From Actinokineospora alba (lineage in GTDB: Bacteria > Actinomycetota > Actinomycetes > Mycobacteriales > Pseudonocardiaceae), in assembly GCF_004362515.1 (NCBI RefSeq), contig NZ_SNXU01000001.1, positions 6,820,001 through 6,884,000 of the forward strand: a DNA stretch of 64,000 bases, read 5' to 3'. The position numbers and the translations under genes are program-made. Under the pieces are notes generated by a model. It was not told the DNA's origin and did not search any database. It saw nothing but the letters and a program-made list of their open reading frames with translations. Positions 44,216 through 53,215 of the stretch are shown one piece after another (within the stretch, counting starts at the first letter, position 1; each line of letters opens with the position of its first letter).

Positions 44216-46024
44216 TCACACTTCCTTCGCGGCGGTGCCAGCGCCGACCCGCGCCGCACGCAGGGTCTGCTGGTTCCGCTGGACGGCTCCGAGGCCGGAG
44301 AGCTTCGAGTTGGACAGCCACTTGGACTTCGACGCGAGCGCCACCAGCGGGTGAGTTACGAAGAAGACCACGATCAGGTCGAGCACGGTGGCCATGCCCA
44401 GCGTGAACGCGAAGCCCTTGACCTGGCCGACGGCCAGGATGTAGAGCACCGCGGCGGCCAGGAACTGGATCGCGTCGGCGGAGAGGATCGTGCGCCGGGC
44501 CCGGACCCACGCGCGCGGCACGCCGGACCGGAAGGACCTGCCTTCGCGCACTTCGTCTTTGAGTCGTTCGAAGAAGATGACGAACGAGTCCGCGGTGATA
44601 CCGATCGCCACGATGAACCCGGCGATGCCCGCGAGGTCGAGGGTGAACCCGACCCAGCGACCCAGGAGCACCAGCACGCCGTAGACGACGACCGCGGACA
44701 GCACCAGCGACAGGATCGTCAGCACACCGAGCAGGCGGTAATAGAACAAGCAGTAGATGAAGACCAGCAGCAGACCGATGCCACCGGCGATCAGACCGGC
44801 CTCCATCGAGGCCAGGCCGAGGGTCGCCGACACGGTCTCGGCCTCGGAGGACTCGAAGGACAGCGGCAGCGAGCCGAACTTCAGCACGTTGGCCAGCTTC
44901 TGCGCCTCGGCGGTCTTGAAGCCGCCCTCGCCGCCGGTGATCTGGGTGTCGCCGTTGATGGCGCCCTGGATGGTCGGCGCGGAGACGACCGCGGTGTCGA
45001 GCACGAACGCGGCGCGCTGCTGGACATGGGCGGCGGTGTACTCCGACCAGATCCGGGCGCCCTCGCTCCGGAAGCTGACGCTGACGACGTTGCCGACGCC
45101 CTGCGGGTCCGGCTGCGAGATGGCGTTGTCGATCTCGCTGCCCTCGAGGAACGACGGGCCGAGGATGAACTTCTCGACACCGTCCTGGTCACACGTGGCC
45201 AGCGGGAGCTTCGGGTCGTCGTTGCCGATCAGCGGGTCTTTCCGGCCGCAGTCGAGCGTGGCCAGCGCGGCCTGCTGCAGCGCGGCGTCCGCGGGCGCCT
45301 CGGCGCCGTCGGCGCCCTTGCCCGGCGCGAGCTTCGGGTCCTGGCGGCACGCCTTGGCGGCGGTGATCAGCTGCCCGACCGGGGTCTTCTGGTCGTTGAG
45401 CAGCGCGGCGTACTTGGTGCAGGCGTTGTCAGCAGCAGGCGGCTGCGCGGGCTGCGACGGCGGCGCGGGCTGCGACGGCGCGGGCTGCGCGGCCGGAGCC
45501 GGACGGCCCTGCGGCGCACCCGAGGTGGGCGCACCGGCCGACGGCGCGGGCGCCGACGTGGGGGCACCGCTCGCGGGCGGCTGCACAGTCCCGGAGGCGG
45601 GCGGCTGCACGGTCCCGGACGGCGGCGGGGCCTGCTCGGCCGGGGCGGCGGGAAGCGCGCCGATCACGGGACGGAACCGGAGCTGCGCGGGCTGCGCGAG
45701 GTCCTTGGCCTTCTCACCCTGCTCACCGGGGACGGTGATGATGATGTTGTTGCCGTCGAGGATGACTTCGGCGCCGCTGACACCGGTGCCGTTGACCCGC
45801 TCCTCGATGATCTCTCGAGCCAGGTTGAGCGACTCTTTGGACGGCTCGCCGGTCTCGGTGCGCGCGGTCAGCGAGACACGAGTACCACCCTGCAGGTCGA
45901 TGCCCAGTTTGGGCTTCGCCTGATGGTCGCCGGTGGCGAACACCAGGGCATACAGGACAACGACGATTGCTATGAAGAACGCCAAATAGCGTCCTGGGCG
46001 GATCTGCCCGGCCGGTGGTGCCAC
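44216..46024 (-). CDS. secD: Protein translocase subunit SecD
   Basis: A 602-residue membrane protein. First helix at about residues 12-30, then LGIDLQGGTRVSLTART, a large extracytoplasmic P1 domain interrupted by a long Pro/Ala/Gln-rich insertion (about residues 135-195; repeated PPASGTVQPPASG and QPAPSQPAPPSQP), and five more helices (DLAGIAGFIVAIGITADSFVIFFERLKDE). Such inserts are common in actinobacterial SecD. GTG at 46024 with GAGGAG upstream is preferred over an ATG 96 bases earlier, as relatives start just before RPGRYLAFF. Confidence 0.94.
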   Translation of the reverse strand: MAPPAGQIRPGRYLAFFIAIVVVLYALVFATGDHQAKPKLGIDLQGGTRVSLTARTETGEPSKESLNLAREIIEERVNGTGVSGAEVILDGNNIIITVPGEQGEKAKDLAQPAQLRFRPVIGALPAAPAEQAPPPSGTVQPPASGTVQPPASGAPTSAPAPSAGAPTSGAPQGRPAPAAQPAPSQPAPPSQPAQPPAADNACTKYAALLNDQKTPVGQLITAAKACRQDPKLAPGKGADGAEAPADAALQQAALATLDCGRKDPLIGNDDPKLPLATCDQDGVEKFILGPSFLEGSEIDNAISQPDPQGVGNVVSVSFRSEGARIWSEYTAAHVQQRAAFVLDTAVVSAPTIQGAINGDTQITGGEGGFKTAEAQKLANVLKFGSLPLSFESSEAETVSATLGLASMEAGLIAGGIGLLLVFIYCLFYYRLLGVLTILSLVLSAVVVYGVLVLLGRWVGFTLDLAGIAGFIVAIGITADSFVIFFERLKDEVREGRSFRSGVPRAWVRARRTILSADAIQFLAAAVLYILAVGQVKGFAFTLGMATVLDLIVVFFVTHPLVALASKSKWLSNSKLSGLGAVQRNQQTLRAARVGAGTAAKEV

Positions 46025-46124
46025 GGTCGGTCCGTCTCCTCGGCTAGCTTCGGATGTGAACGCATGACTCCCGCGCGCTGGGGGCCAAGCGAAGTGCGGC
46101 TGACCAGTGTGTTTGGTCATGACA

Positions 46125-46165
46125 CTGCGCCCGCACCCGAGTCACACATGTGGGTGAGGGCGCAG
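46125..46165. other. Long hairpin in the yajC-secD intergenic region
   Basis: CTGCGCCCGCACCC (46125-46138) pairs with GGGTGAGGGCGCAG (46152-46165) with one mismatch and a 13-base loop. It lies about 100 bp upstream of the secD start on the minus strand. It may be an mRNA leader structure or a processing site separating yajC from secDF; no T tract follows. Confidence 0.5.
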
Positions 46166-46218
46166 CGTACCTCTTGCGGCGTGAACCCAGTGTTGCGCGG
46201 GTCACTGTCCGCCTGCGT

Positions 46219-46246
46219 CGGGTTCCGGGCCGTGGCCCGGAACCCG
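46219..46246 (-). terminator. Terminator-like hairpin after yajC
   Basis: CGGGTTCCGGGCC-GT-GGCCCGGAACCCG is a perfect 13-bp stem, seven bases past the yajC stop codon. It is the kind of T-tract-free hairpin often found at actinobacterial transcript ends. Confidence 0.65.
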
Positions 46247-46253
46247 AGGTCGG

Positions 46254-46652
46254 CTACTTCTTGTGGTCGAGCGGCGGGGCGACCTGGGCCGTGGAGCCCG
46301 GGACCTCGGTGGCCTTGGTCGCCTCAGCGGTCTCAGTGGCCTCGATGTCGTCGTCGGTGTCCTCGATCGAGTCCTCGTCGTCTTCGACGTCGGGGCCGAC
46401 CTTCTCGCGGACGGCCTGACGCAGCCAGCTGGTCTCCACGCCGGGAGCGATCTCGATGCCGATCGTCGCGTCGTCGGAAACGTCGGAGACCGTGCCGTAG
46501 AGGCCGGAGGTCGTCATCACCCGGTCGCCGACGGCGAGCGAGTTCTGCAGCTCCTGCTGCTGCGCCACCATCTTCTTCTGCCTGCGCGAGCCGAGGATCA
46601 GGGGGATCGCGAGCACCGCCACGAGCAGCAGCGGGAGCAGAGCCTGGTTCAT
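46254..46652 (-). CDS. yajC: Preprotein translocase subunit YajC
   Basis: A 132-residue single-helix membrane protein (LLPLLLVAVLAIPLILGSRRQKK) that associates with SecDF. The soluble domain has QQELQNSLAVGDRVMTTSGLYGTV, the family signature, and a long acidic tail (EDDEDSIEDTDDDIEATE). It lies upstream of secD as in most bacteria. The perfect 12-bp palindrome GGGAACGTTCCC at 46666-46677 sits 14 bp before the start codon and may be an operator. Confidence 0.92.
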   Translation of the reverse strand: MNQALLPLLLVAVLAIPLILGSRRQKKMVAQQQELQNSLAVGDRVMTTSGLYGTVSDVSDDATIGIEIAPGVETSWLRQAVREKVGPDVEDDEDSIEDTDDDIEATETAEATKATEVPGSTAQVAPPLDHKK

Positions 46653-46765
46653 TTCACTCCGTTTCGGGAACGTTCCCCGATGCGGGAAAAGTCCGATTGT
46701 TCGGGGTTTGCCTCACCCGAGTGTGCCAGGTGCCAGCCGCTTCATCACAGCTCACACGTGGTCGA

Positions 46766-47821
46766 TCACTCATCGAACAGGGTAGGCCCCGCCTGGCCGA
46801 AGGCTTCGATCGGGGCGGGCAGGCCCAGGTGTGTCCACGCCGCCGCGGTCGCCACGCGCCCGCGTGGTGTGCGCGCGAGCATCCCCGCGCGGACCAGGAA
46901 CGGCTCGCACACCTCTTCGACCGTCGTCGGTTCCTCGCCCACGGCCACCGCGAGGGTCGAGACCCCGACCGGGCCGCCGCCGAAGGACTTCACCAGGGCG
47001 CCGAGGACGGCGCGGTCGAGCCGGTCGAGCCCCAGGTCGTCGACGTCGTAGACCTTCAACGCCGCCTGCGCGACCTCGCGGGTGACCGCGCCGTCGACGC
47101 GGACCTCGGCGTAGTCACGGACCCGGCGCAACAGCCGGTTCGCGATGCGGGGTGTTCCACGAGAGCGGCCCGCGATCTCCTCGGCGCCGTCCTCGTGCAG
47201 GTCGACGCCCAGGATCGTCGCCGAACGGCGCAGCACCCGCTGCAACTCGTGCGGCTCGTAGAACTCCATGTGCGCGGTGAAGCCGAAGCGGTCGCGCAGC
47301 GGCCCGGTGAGCGCGCCGGACCGGGTGGTGGCGCCGACCAGGGTGAACGGCGCGATCTCCAGCGGGATGCTGGTGGCGCCGGGGCCCTTGCCGACGACGA
47401 CATCGACCCGGAAGTCCTCCATCGCCAGGTACAGCATCTCCTCGGCGGGCCGGGCGATGCGGTGGATCTCGTCGATGAACATGACCTCGCCCTCAGCGAG
47501 GTTCGACAGCATCGCGGCCAGGTCGCCCGCGCGTTCCAGGGCGGGGCCGGAGGTGATCCGGATCGGCCTGCCCAGCTCCGCGGCGATGATCATGGCGAGG
47601 CTGGTCTTGCCGAGCCCGGGCGGGCCGGAGAGCAGCACGTGGTCGGGCGGCGAGCCACGGCGGGTCGCGCCCTGCAGGACCAGGTCGAGCTGCTCACGCA
47701 CCCGTGGCTGGCCGACGAACTCCGACAGCCGCTTGGGCCGCAGCGTCGCCTCGTCCTCACGTTCCTCCGGTTCGGCGACCGGGGACAGCTGGGACTCCCA
47801 CTCGTCCATGTCGGGCTCCAT
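46766..47821 (-). CDS. ruvB: Holliday junction branch migration helicase RuvB
   Basis: A 351-residue AAA ATPase driving branch migration with RuvA. Walker A GPPGLGKTSLA, Walker B FIDEIHRI, sensor GATTRSG, arginine finger RDRFG and the C-terminal winged helix (GPVGVSTLAVAVGEEPTTVEEV) are present. Its ATG overlaps the ruvA stop by one base (TGATG), and the alternative ATG four codons later is possible. Last gene of ruvC-ruvA-ruvB. Confidence 0.96.
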   Translation of the reverse strand: MEPDMDEWESQLSPVAEPEEREDEATLRPKRLSEFVGQPRVREQLDLVLQGATRRGSPPDHVLLSGPPGLGKTSLAMIIAAELGRPIRITSGPALERAGDLAAMLSNLAEGEVMFIDEIHRIARPAEEMLYLAMEDFRVDVVVGKGPGATSIPLEIAPFTLVGATTRSGALTGPLRDRFGFTAHMEFYEPHELQRVLRRSATILGVDLHEDGAEEIAGRSRGTPRIANRLLRRVRDYAEVRVDGAVTREVAQAALKVYDVDDLGLDRLDRAVLGALVKSFGGGPVGVSTLAVAVGEEPTTVEEVCEPFLVRAGMLARTPRGRVATAAAWTHLGLPAPIEAFGQAGPTLFDE

Positions 47822-48408
47822 CAGCGCTTGCGGCCCAAGGTGGCCAACGCCTTGCGCAACACCGCCGACGTGTCGCTGACGCCGTTCTCCGCGAGGACAC
47901 CGTCGACAGCCGCTTCGGCCTGCTTGGCGGCGAAGCCGAGACCGACGAGCGCCTCGACGACCGACCCTCGGACCTGGCCCGCGGGCGCGGCCGGCGACTC
48001 ACCGGCGACGGTGCCGACCTTGTCGCGCAGCTCGATGATCAGCCGCTCCGCGCCCTTGCGGCCGATGCCGGGCACCTGGGTGAGGATGGTGATGTTGCCG
48101 TCGGCCAGCGCGGCGCGCAGCTGGTCGGGTTCGAGCACGGCGAGGGTGGCCAGCGCGAGCCGCGGTCCGATGCCGGACACGGTCTGCAGCAGGCGGAACA
48201 GGTCGCGCGCCTCGGTGTCGGCGAAGCCGAACAGGGTCAGCGAGTCCTCGCGCACGACCAGGGCGGTGGCCAGCGAGGTCTCCTCGCCGCGGCGCAGCGT
48301 CGCCAGGGTGTGTGGGGTGGCCTGCACGGCGAGTCCGACCCCGCCGACCTCGACGACCACGTGGTCGAGCCCGATCGCCGCCACTGTGCCTCGCACCGAG
48401 GAGATCAC
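47821..48408 (-). CDS. ruvA: Holliday junction DNA-binding protein RuvA
   Basis: A 195-residue tetrameric junction-binding protein: OB-fold domain I (VISSVRGTVAAIGLDHVVVEV), helix-hairpin-helix motifs (VSGIGPRLALATLAV, VPGIGRKGAERLIIELRDK) and domain III for RuvB contact (VVEALVGLGFAAKQAEAAV). The GTG start overlaps the ruvC stop (GTGA); the very long frame that runs upstream through ruvC is not coding. Confidence 0.96.
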   Translation of the reverse strand: MISSVRGTVAAIGLDHVVVEVGGVGLAVQATPHTLATLRRGEETSLATALVVREDSLTLFGFADTEARDLFRLLQTVSGIGPRLALATLAVLEPDQLRAALADGNITILTQVPGIGRKGAERLIIELRDKVGTVAGESPAAPAGQVRGSVVEALVGLGFAAKQAEAAVDGVLAENGVSDTSAVLRKALATLGRKR

Positions 48409-48989
48409 TTCGTCACCGTCCTGATTCGGGTTGCCTTGGCCGCGGCGGCCAGCCTCGCACGGTGCGTGCGGGCGATCTCCGCCGCCCTCGCCTCGGCCTG
48501 CGCCATCCGGTCGCGCATCGGCGCGCGCCACAGGTGGCAGATCGCCAGGGCCAGCGCGTCGGCCGCGTCGGCGGGTTTGGGGGCCGTGGTGAGTCCCAGG
48601 ATCTTGGTGACCATGACGGTGATCTGGGCTTTGTCCGCCCTGCCGGACCCGGTGACGGCGGCCTTGACCTCGCTCGGGGTGTGGAACATGACCGGCAGCC
48701 CACGGCGCGCGGCGCTGAGCGCGACCACACCGGCGGCCTGGGCGGTGCCCATGGCGGTGCGGACGTTGTGCTGGCTGAAGACTCGCTCGATGGCGACGAC
48801 CTCGGGGCGGTGCTCGTCGAGCCATTCCTCGACGCCGTCGGCGACCTTGAGCAGGCGTACCGCGAGGTCGTCGTCGACCGGGGTGCGGATCACGTCGACC
48901 GCGACCGCGCGGACCGTTCGCCCGGCGCCGCCGTCGACCACCGCGATGCCGAGGCGGGTCAGGCCCGGGTCGACTCCCAGCACGCGCAC
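48405..48989 (-). CDS. ruvC: Holliday junction resolvase RuvC
   Basis: A 194-residue RNase H-fold endonuclease that cuts Holliday junctions. Catalytic residues are seen in VLGVDPGLTRLGIAVVDG (Asp), AIERVFSQHNVRTAMG (Glu) and KPADAADALALAICHLW (Asp-x-x-Asp). First gene of ruvCAB; a LexA-like box lies 24-39 bp upstream, agreeing with SOS control of ruvC in mycobacteria. Confidence 0.96.
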   Translation of the reverse strand: MRVLGVDPGLTRLGIAVVDGGAGRTVRAVAVDVIRTPVDDDLAVRLLKVADGVEEWLDEHRPEVVAIERVFSQHNVRTAMGTAQAAGVVALSAARRGLPVMFHTPSEVKAAVTGSGRADKAQITVMVTKILGLTTAPKPADAADALALAICHLWRAPMRDRMAQAEARAAEIARTHRARLAAAAKATRIRTVTK

Positions 48990-49012
48990 AGCCGCCGCTC
49001 CCTAGCTCGCTC

Positions 49013-49028
49013 CTGAACACTCGTTCGA
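49013..49028 (-). promoter_or_regulatory. LexA (SOS) box-like site upstream of ruvC
   Basis: Read on the minus strand, TCGAACGAGTGTTCAG matches TCGAAC-N4-GTTCGA at 10 of 12 positions. It lies 24-39 bp upstream of the ruvC start, the position expected for LexA repression of ruvCAB. Confidence 0.6.
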
Positions 49029-49040
49029 GAGCGTAGGCCG

Positions 49041-50792
49041 TCAGGGGCGGGCGTCCACGGTCGACACGCGGGCCACGGTGATCGGCTCTTCGATCAACTC
49101 CGGGCGCAGCGGGTCGCATTCCGGCTTGAGCCACGGGAGGTGCCGTTCGGCGTCCGGGTCGGTGGCCCAGGCGCGGCAGGTGGTCTCGAGTTTGACCGGG
49201 AAGATCGTCAGGCCGCCCTGGTCGTCGATCCGCAGGCGCAGGAATCCCTTGTAGTCCTCGATGCTCTGGCCCGCCATGACCTCGTTGAGGTTGATCCCGA
49301 AGCGGCTGGCGATCATCAGGTACACGGCGACCAGCTCGGCGTCGACGAAGCCGACGAGCAGCGGGGTGCCGACCGTGACGATCACCAGCGTCGCCCAGTC
49401 GCCGACCAGGCCGTCGGGCAGGACCGAGCTGTAGAGCCAGATGACGACGAACGCCCACGCGATGCTGAGCAGCACGTGCCCCGTCGCGTGCAGGACACCC
49501 GCGATCGTCGCGGGCCACCCCCGTTTGGGGTCCTCGATTCTGGCGAACGCCAGCGCGCCGAGGACGAGGCCGAAGCCGACCAGGATCGCCGGGGTCCAGC
49601 TCGCGACGAGACCGAAGAAGCCCTCCGGGCCGTGGCTGCCCAGGGTCTGCACGAGTCCATAGAGGACAGCCAGGGTCATGATGGTCTGGAAGATCCCAGT
49701 CATGGCCCAGAAACCTGGGTTACGCCAGGGAAGCCGGAAGATCCCGGCGGCGAACCGCTCCGATGTCCAGCGGTCCGGGTAGCGCTCGGCCAGCTCGTAG
49801 TCGGCGGGCACCGACGGCTCACGCACGCGTGAGGTCGGCGGCGGCAGGACCAGTTTCTGGGGCAGCTCATGGGTGGCGGCGAGGTAGGCGCCGCCGAGCC
49901 CACAGGTGATCCGCTGCCGGTCGCCGCCGTGCTCGGCGTAGCGGACGTAGTGGTGCCTGTCGCCGGAGAGCATGACCCGCACCGACGCGCCCTGTGAGCG
50001 GACGATCTCGCGGTCGAAGAACTCGAAGGTGTCGTAGCTCTTGGTGTGGCCGCCGGACCCGGCGTCGACCCAGGCGGGAGCAGAGGTGCAGAGGATGACC
50101 CCGTCGCCGGGGCGCAGCTCGGCCGACGCCCGGCGGAAGTACTCCAGCTGCGGTGCGTCGATGTAGTCGTCGAACTGGGTGTCGATGGCGAAGAGCCACC
50201 AGCGGTGCGGCAGCTCGATGGCGAAGTACGACCGGGTCTGCTCGGTATCCCACCCGCCGAAGTTGCGTTTCTGGGCGAAGACGCGGAGGAAGGAGGTGAG
50301 GCCGTCGTACCAGTCGTGGTTGCCCGGCAGGGCGAAGAGGGTGGGGGCGTCGCCGTTGAGCGCGGGGAAGGCGGCGCGGTAGACGCCCTTGGTGCGGTCC
50401 TCGTAGTTGCGGGTCGACGCGGAGGGGTAGACCTGGTCGCCGCCCATGATCAGCAACCGGCCGCGGGGCAGCTCGTGCCCGTCGATGTCGAGCTTCTCGG
50501 CGGCCAGCAGGGTGGCCACGGAGTAGGTGGCGTCGAAACCGTCACCGACGTCGGCGACGAAGTCGATCCAGAGCTCGTCATCGTCGTCGTAGCGGTGGAC
50601 GGTCGCGGGGAGGCTGCCCTGGAGTTCGCGCTTGTCGGCGTAGGAGCCGAAGATCGTCGCGATCACGGACTGGATGCCGGTGCTGATCAGGACCTTGGGG
50701 GCGAGCCAGCGGACCGCGGGCTGCGGTTTGAAGCCGAGTTCGGTCTCGGCGAAGGTTCGGGGGCGGGGACGGGAGCGCGGTGGTGGGGTCAT
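49041..50792 (-). CDS. Metallophosphoesterase with C-terminal membrane domain
   Basis: A 583-residue protein. The N-terminal 330 residues are a calcineurin-like phosphoesterase: FVADVGDGFDATYS, LLIMGGDQVYPSA, FALPGNHDWYDG and VMLSGDRHHYVRY give the metal ligands. From about residue 350 there are four or five membrane helices (AILVGFGLVLGALAFA, VLLSIAWAFVVIWLY) and then a soluble tail. Substrate unknown. The ATG at 50792 has AGGAGG three bases upstream and is preferred over one 39 bases earlier. Confidence 0.83.
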   Translation of the reverse strand: MTPPPRSRPRPRTFAETELGFKPQPAVRWLAPKVLISTGIQSVIATIFGSYADKRELQGSLPATVHRYDDDDELWIDFVADVGDGFDATYSVATLLAAEKLDIDGHELPRGRLLIMGGDQVYPSASTRNYEDRTKGVYRAAFPALNGDAPTLFALPGNHDWYDGLTSFLRVFAQKRNFGGWDTEQTRSYFAIELPHRWWLFAIDTQFDDYIDAPQLEYFRRASAELRPGDGVILCTSAPAWVDAGSGGHTKSYDTFEFFDREIVRSQGASVRVMLSGDRHHYVRYAEHGGDRQRITCGLGGAYLAATHELPQKLVLPPPTSRVREPSVPADYELAERYPDRWTSERFAAGIFRLPWRNPGFWAMTGIFQTIMTLAVLYGLVQTLGSHGPEGFFGLVASWTPAILVGFGLVLGALAFARIEDPKRGWPATIAGVLHATGHVLLSIAWAFVVIWLYSSVLPDGLVGDWATLVIVTVGTPLLVGFVDAELVAVYLMIASRFGINLNEVMAGQSIEDYKGFLRLRIDDQGGLTIFPVKLETTCRAWATDPDAERHLPWLKPECDPLRPELIEEPITVARVSTVDARP

Positions 50793-50882
50793 GGGCCTCC
50801 TCTCGTGCGGGAAGCCTAGCGAGGTGATCACTATCGGGTGACGGCCGTTCGGTCAATGTTCGGCGAATGGCCTATCGGCCTG

Positions 50883-51395
50883 TCAGGGACCGTCGATGCC
50901 CGGGCGCCAGCTTTCGGGGCGACCGCTCTCGGTGAGGACCGGTTGCCACTGGGCGAATCCGGCGGGGGCGTCGGGGCTCCACGGCCAGTGGCCCTTGGGG
51001 GTGGCGACGATGAGTTGCAGCGCCGGGAATTCGCCGGAGGGGTACAGCAGGAACGCGCTGCCCAGGAATTCCGGGTAGTACATGCGGTGGACACGTTCGA
51101 CGACCACCGGCACGCCGTCGAAGAAGTCGAGGTACGGCAGGCCGGGGAAGAACCGTTCACCCGAGGCGGCGCGGCGGACGTAGAGGTCGATCAGGGGTTG
51201 GGCCATGTCCACCGGCAGGCCGATGACGACCGCCTCCGGCGCGCCGAAGCGGCGCCAGGCGCCCACCGAGAAGGCGTAGGGGGCGCCGTTCTCGTCGCCT
51301 TCGATCTCGATGACGGCGTGGCCGTCCTCGTCCGCCGTGCGCAGCAGCCACTCGCGCAGGTTGTTGTCTTCGGCGGTGGCGCCGTCCAGGGCCAT
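50883..51395 (-). CDS. DUF4262 domain protein
   Basis: A 170-residue soluble protein of the DUF4262 family: GAPYAFSVGAWRRFGAPEAVVIGLPVDMA, SGERFFPGLPYL, and PEFLGSAFLLYPSGEFPALQLIV, where the family has similar 'FAYTIGL' and 'PVLQLVW' segments. Function unknown. ATG at 51395 has GAGGAG five bases upstream; a GTG two codons earlier overlaps that spacing. It follows yebC with a terminator hairpin between. Confidence 0.75.
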   Translation of the reverse strand: MALDGATAEDNNLREWLLRTADEDGHAVIEIEGDENGAPYAFSVGAWRRFGAPEAVVIGLPVDMAQPLIDLYVRRAASGERFFPGLPYLDFFDGVPVVVERVHRMYYPEFLGSAFLLYPSGEFPALQLIVATPKGHWPWSPDAPAGFAQWQPVLTESGRPESWRPGIDGP

Positions 51396-51435
51396 GCGCA
51401 CTCCTCGTCGGTGGGGATCGACTCGGGAAACAAAG

Positions 51436-51464
51436 CGGCCCGGGCAGCGAACCCGCCCGGGCCG
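51436..51464 (-). terminator. Intrinsic-type terminator after yebC
   Basis: CGGCCCGGGC and GCCCGGGCCG form a perfect 10-bp stem with a 9-base loop, followed on the minus strand by CTTTGTTTCCC. It lies 18 bp past the yebC stop and before the DUF4262 gene, the clearest factor-independent terminator in this part of the window. Confidence 0.75.
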
Positions 51465-51482
51465 TTCAGTTCAGCTTGCCAC

Positions 51483-52235
51483 TCAGGCGTCGACCTCTGC
51501 CATGACATCGTCCGAGACATCAAAGTTGGCATACACGTTCTGTACGTCGTCGGAGTCTTCGAGCGCGTCGATCAGTTTGAAGATCTTGCGGGCGCCCTCG
51601 GCCTCCAACTCGACCGTCACCGACGGGACGAAGCTCGCGTCCGCCGATTCGTAGTCGTAGCCCGCTTCCTGCAGCGCCTTGCGCACGGCGACGAGGTCGG
51701 TGGCCTCGGAGATGATCTCGTAGCTCTCGCCGAGGTCGTTGACCTCTTCGGCGCCCGCGTCGAGGACCGCCATGAGGACGTCGTCCTCGGACAGGCCGTT
51801 CTTCGGCAGGACGACGACGCCCTTGCGGTTGAACATGTACGCCACGGAACCCGGGTCGGCCATCGAGCCGCCGTTGCGGGTCATCGCGATGCGCACCTCG
51901 CCCGCGGCGCGGTTGCGGTTGTCGGTGAGGCACTCGATCAGCACGGCCACGCCGTTGGGGCCGTAGCCCTCGTACATGATCGTCTGCCAGTCGGCGCCGC
52001 CCGCCTCCTCGCCACCGCCGCGCTTGCGGGCGCGTTCGATGTTGTCCTGCGGGACCGAGTTCTTCTTCGCCTTCTGGATCGCGTCGAACAGCGTGGGGTT
52101 GCCGTCCGGGTCACCCCCGCCGGTGCGGGCGGCGACCTCGATGTTCTTGATCAGCTTCGCGAAGAGCTTGCCACGCTTGGCGTCGAGGGCGGCCTTCTTG
52201 TGCTTGGTTGTCGCCCACTTGGAGTGGCCGCTCAT
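51483..52235 (-). CDS. yebC: YebC/PmpR family protein (TACO1-like)
   Basis: A 250-residue protein of the YebC family, now known to act on ribosomes stalled at proline tracts in some bacteria and as a transcription regulator in others. Signature start MSGHSKWATTKHKKAALDAKR, then GPNGVAVLIECLTDNRNRAA and the typical acidic end. Lies 10 bp after pdxT and before the terminator hairpin. ATG at 52235 with GGAGG nearby is the conserved start. Confidence 0.95.
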   Translation of the reverse strand: MSGHSKWATTKHKKAALDAKRGKLFAKLIKNIEVAARTGGGDPDGNPTLFDAIQKAKKNSVPQDNIERARKRGGGEEAGGADWQTIMYEGYGPNGVAVLIECLTDNRNRAAGEVRIAMTRNGGSMADPGSVAYMFNRKGVVVLPKNGLSEDDVLMAVLDAGAEEVNDLGESYEIISEATDLVAVRKALQEAGYDYESADASFVPSVTVELEAEGARKIFKLIDALEDSDDVQNVYANFDVSDDVMAEVDA

Positions 52236-52245
52236 CTCTCCTCCG

Positions 52246-52866
52246 TCATGATTTCCGAACGATGTCCACGAACAGGCGGTGCACACGGTGGTCGCCGCCC
52301 AGTTCCGGGTGGAACGCGGTGGCCAGCACATCGCCCTGCCGAACGGCGACGATCCTACCGGCGGCGGCACCGGCGGCAGGCGTATCCGGAACCGTAGCCA
52401 ACACCTCGACGGCGGGCGACGCGGACTCCACCCAAGGCGCCCGGATGAACACGGCGTGCATCGGTCCGCCGTCGATCCCGGCGACGTCGAGGTCCTCCTC
52501 GAAGGAGTCGACCTGCCTGCCGAAGGCGTTGCGGCGCACGATCATGTCGAGCCCGCCGAGCTGGTGCTGGTCGGGTCGGCCGTCGAGGACCTTCTCGGCG
52601 AGCAGGATCATCCCGGCGCACGAGCCGTAGGTCGGCATGCCCTCCGCGATGCGGACGCGCAGCGGCTCGAGGAGTTCGAAGGTCTCCAGCAGGCGGGAGA
52701 TCGTGGTGGACTCCCCACCGGGCAGCACGAGACCGTCGACCTCGGCCAACTCCGACTGCCTGCGCACAGAGATCACCCGGGCGCCGCCCTCGGTCAGGGC
52801 GGCGGTGTGTTCCCGAACGTCGCCCTGCAGCGCGAGGACACCGATCAGCGGACGGTCAACGGACAT
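52246..52866 (-). CDS. pdxT: Pyridoxal 5'-phosphate synthase glutaminase subunit
   Basis: A 206-residue class I-type glutaminase giving ammonia to PdxS for PLP synthesis. IGVLALQGDVREH, VLPGGESTTISRL, the catalytic Cys in TYGSCAGMILLAE, and the His-x-Glu of AFHPELGGDHRVH are present. The partner pdxS lies 2 kb upstream on the same strand, with the azlCD genes and a regulator inserted between. ATG at 52866 matches the conserved start of the family. Confidence 0.95.
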   Translation of the reverse strand: MSVDRPLIGVLALQGDVREHTAALTEGGARVISVRRQSELAEVDGLVLPGGESTTISRLLETFELLEPLRVRIAEGMPTYGSCAGMILLAEKVLDGRPDQHQLGGLDMIVRRNAFGRQVDSFEEDLDVAGIDGGPMHAVFIRAPWVESASPAVEVLATVPDTPAAGAAAGRIVAVRQGDVLATAFHPELGGDHRVHRLFVDIVRKS

Positions 52867-52902
52867 CGAACCCTCTCCCACGTGTGGTTTTCCAGCTTAG
52901 TC

Positions 52903-53211
52903 TCACGCCACTCCGGCGAGCCGGAGCAGCGCGGCGGTCGCGGCCGCGGCGGCCACGACGACGACGAACGGCGCTTTGCGCCAGGCGAGCACGCCACCCA
53001 CCAGGACCCCCGCGGGCAGTGCCCAGCCCGCGAAGGACGGCCCCTTGGCCAGCGACGAGGTCGCGACCAGGGCGACGAGCAGAACGATCGCCGAGGTGGA
53101 GAGCAACTCGCGGAGGTGCTCGGGCATGGTGACCCGCTCGCGCAGCATGACGCCGCCGAAGCGGAACGCGAAGGTGCCCAGGGCGAGCACGAGAATCGGG
53201 ATCAGCGTCAT
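52903..53211 (-). CDS. azlD: AzlD-type branched-chain amino acid export subunit
   Basis: A 102-residue protein with four membrane helices (MTLIPILVLALGTFAFRFGG, LLSTSAIVLLVALVATSSLA, GVLVGGVLAWRKAPFVVVVA). AzlD partners AzlC to export branched-chain amino acids. The two genes normally overlap; here they are 369 bp apart because of a repeat-bearing stretch. Confidence 0.85.
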   Translation of the reverse strand: MTLIPILVLALGTFAFRFGGVMLRERVTMPEHLRELLSTSAIVLLVALVATSSLAKGPSFAGWALPAGVLVGGVLAWRKAPFVVVVAAAAATAALLRLAGVA

Positions 53212-53215
53212 ACCG

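Noticed and set aside
44204..48424. A 1406-codon open frame on the plus strand across secD-yajC-ruvB-ruvA
   Set aside because: It is antisense to well-recognised genes and low in hydrophobic structure; long antisense frames are expected at high GC.
47821..49518. A RuvA frame extended by 370 residues upstream
   Set aside because: RuvC overlaps it in a different frame and the GTG at 48408 gives the conserved RuvA N-terminus.
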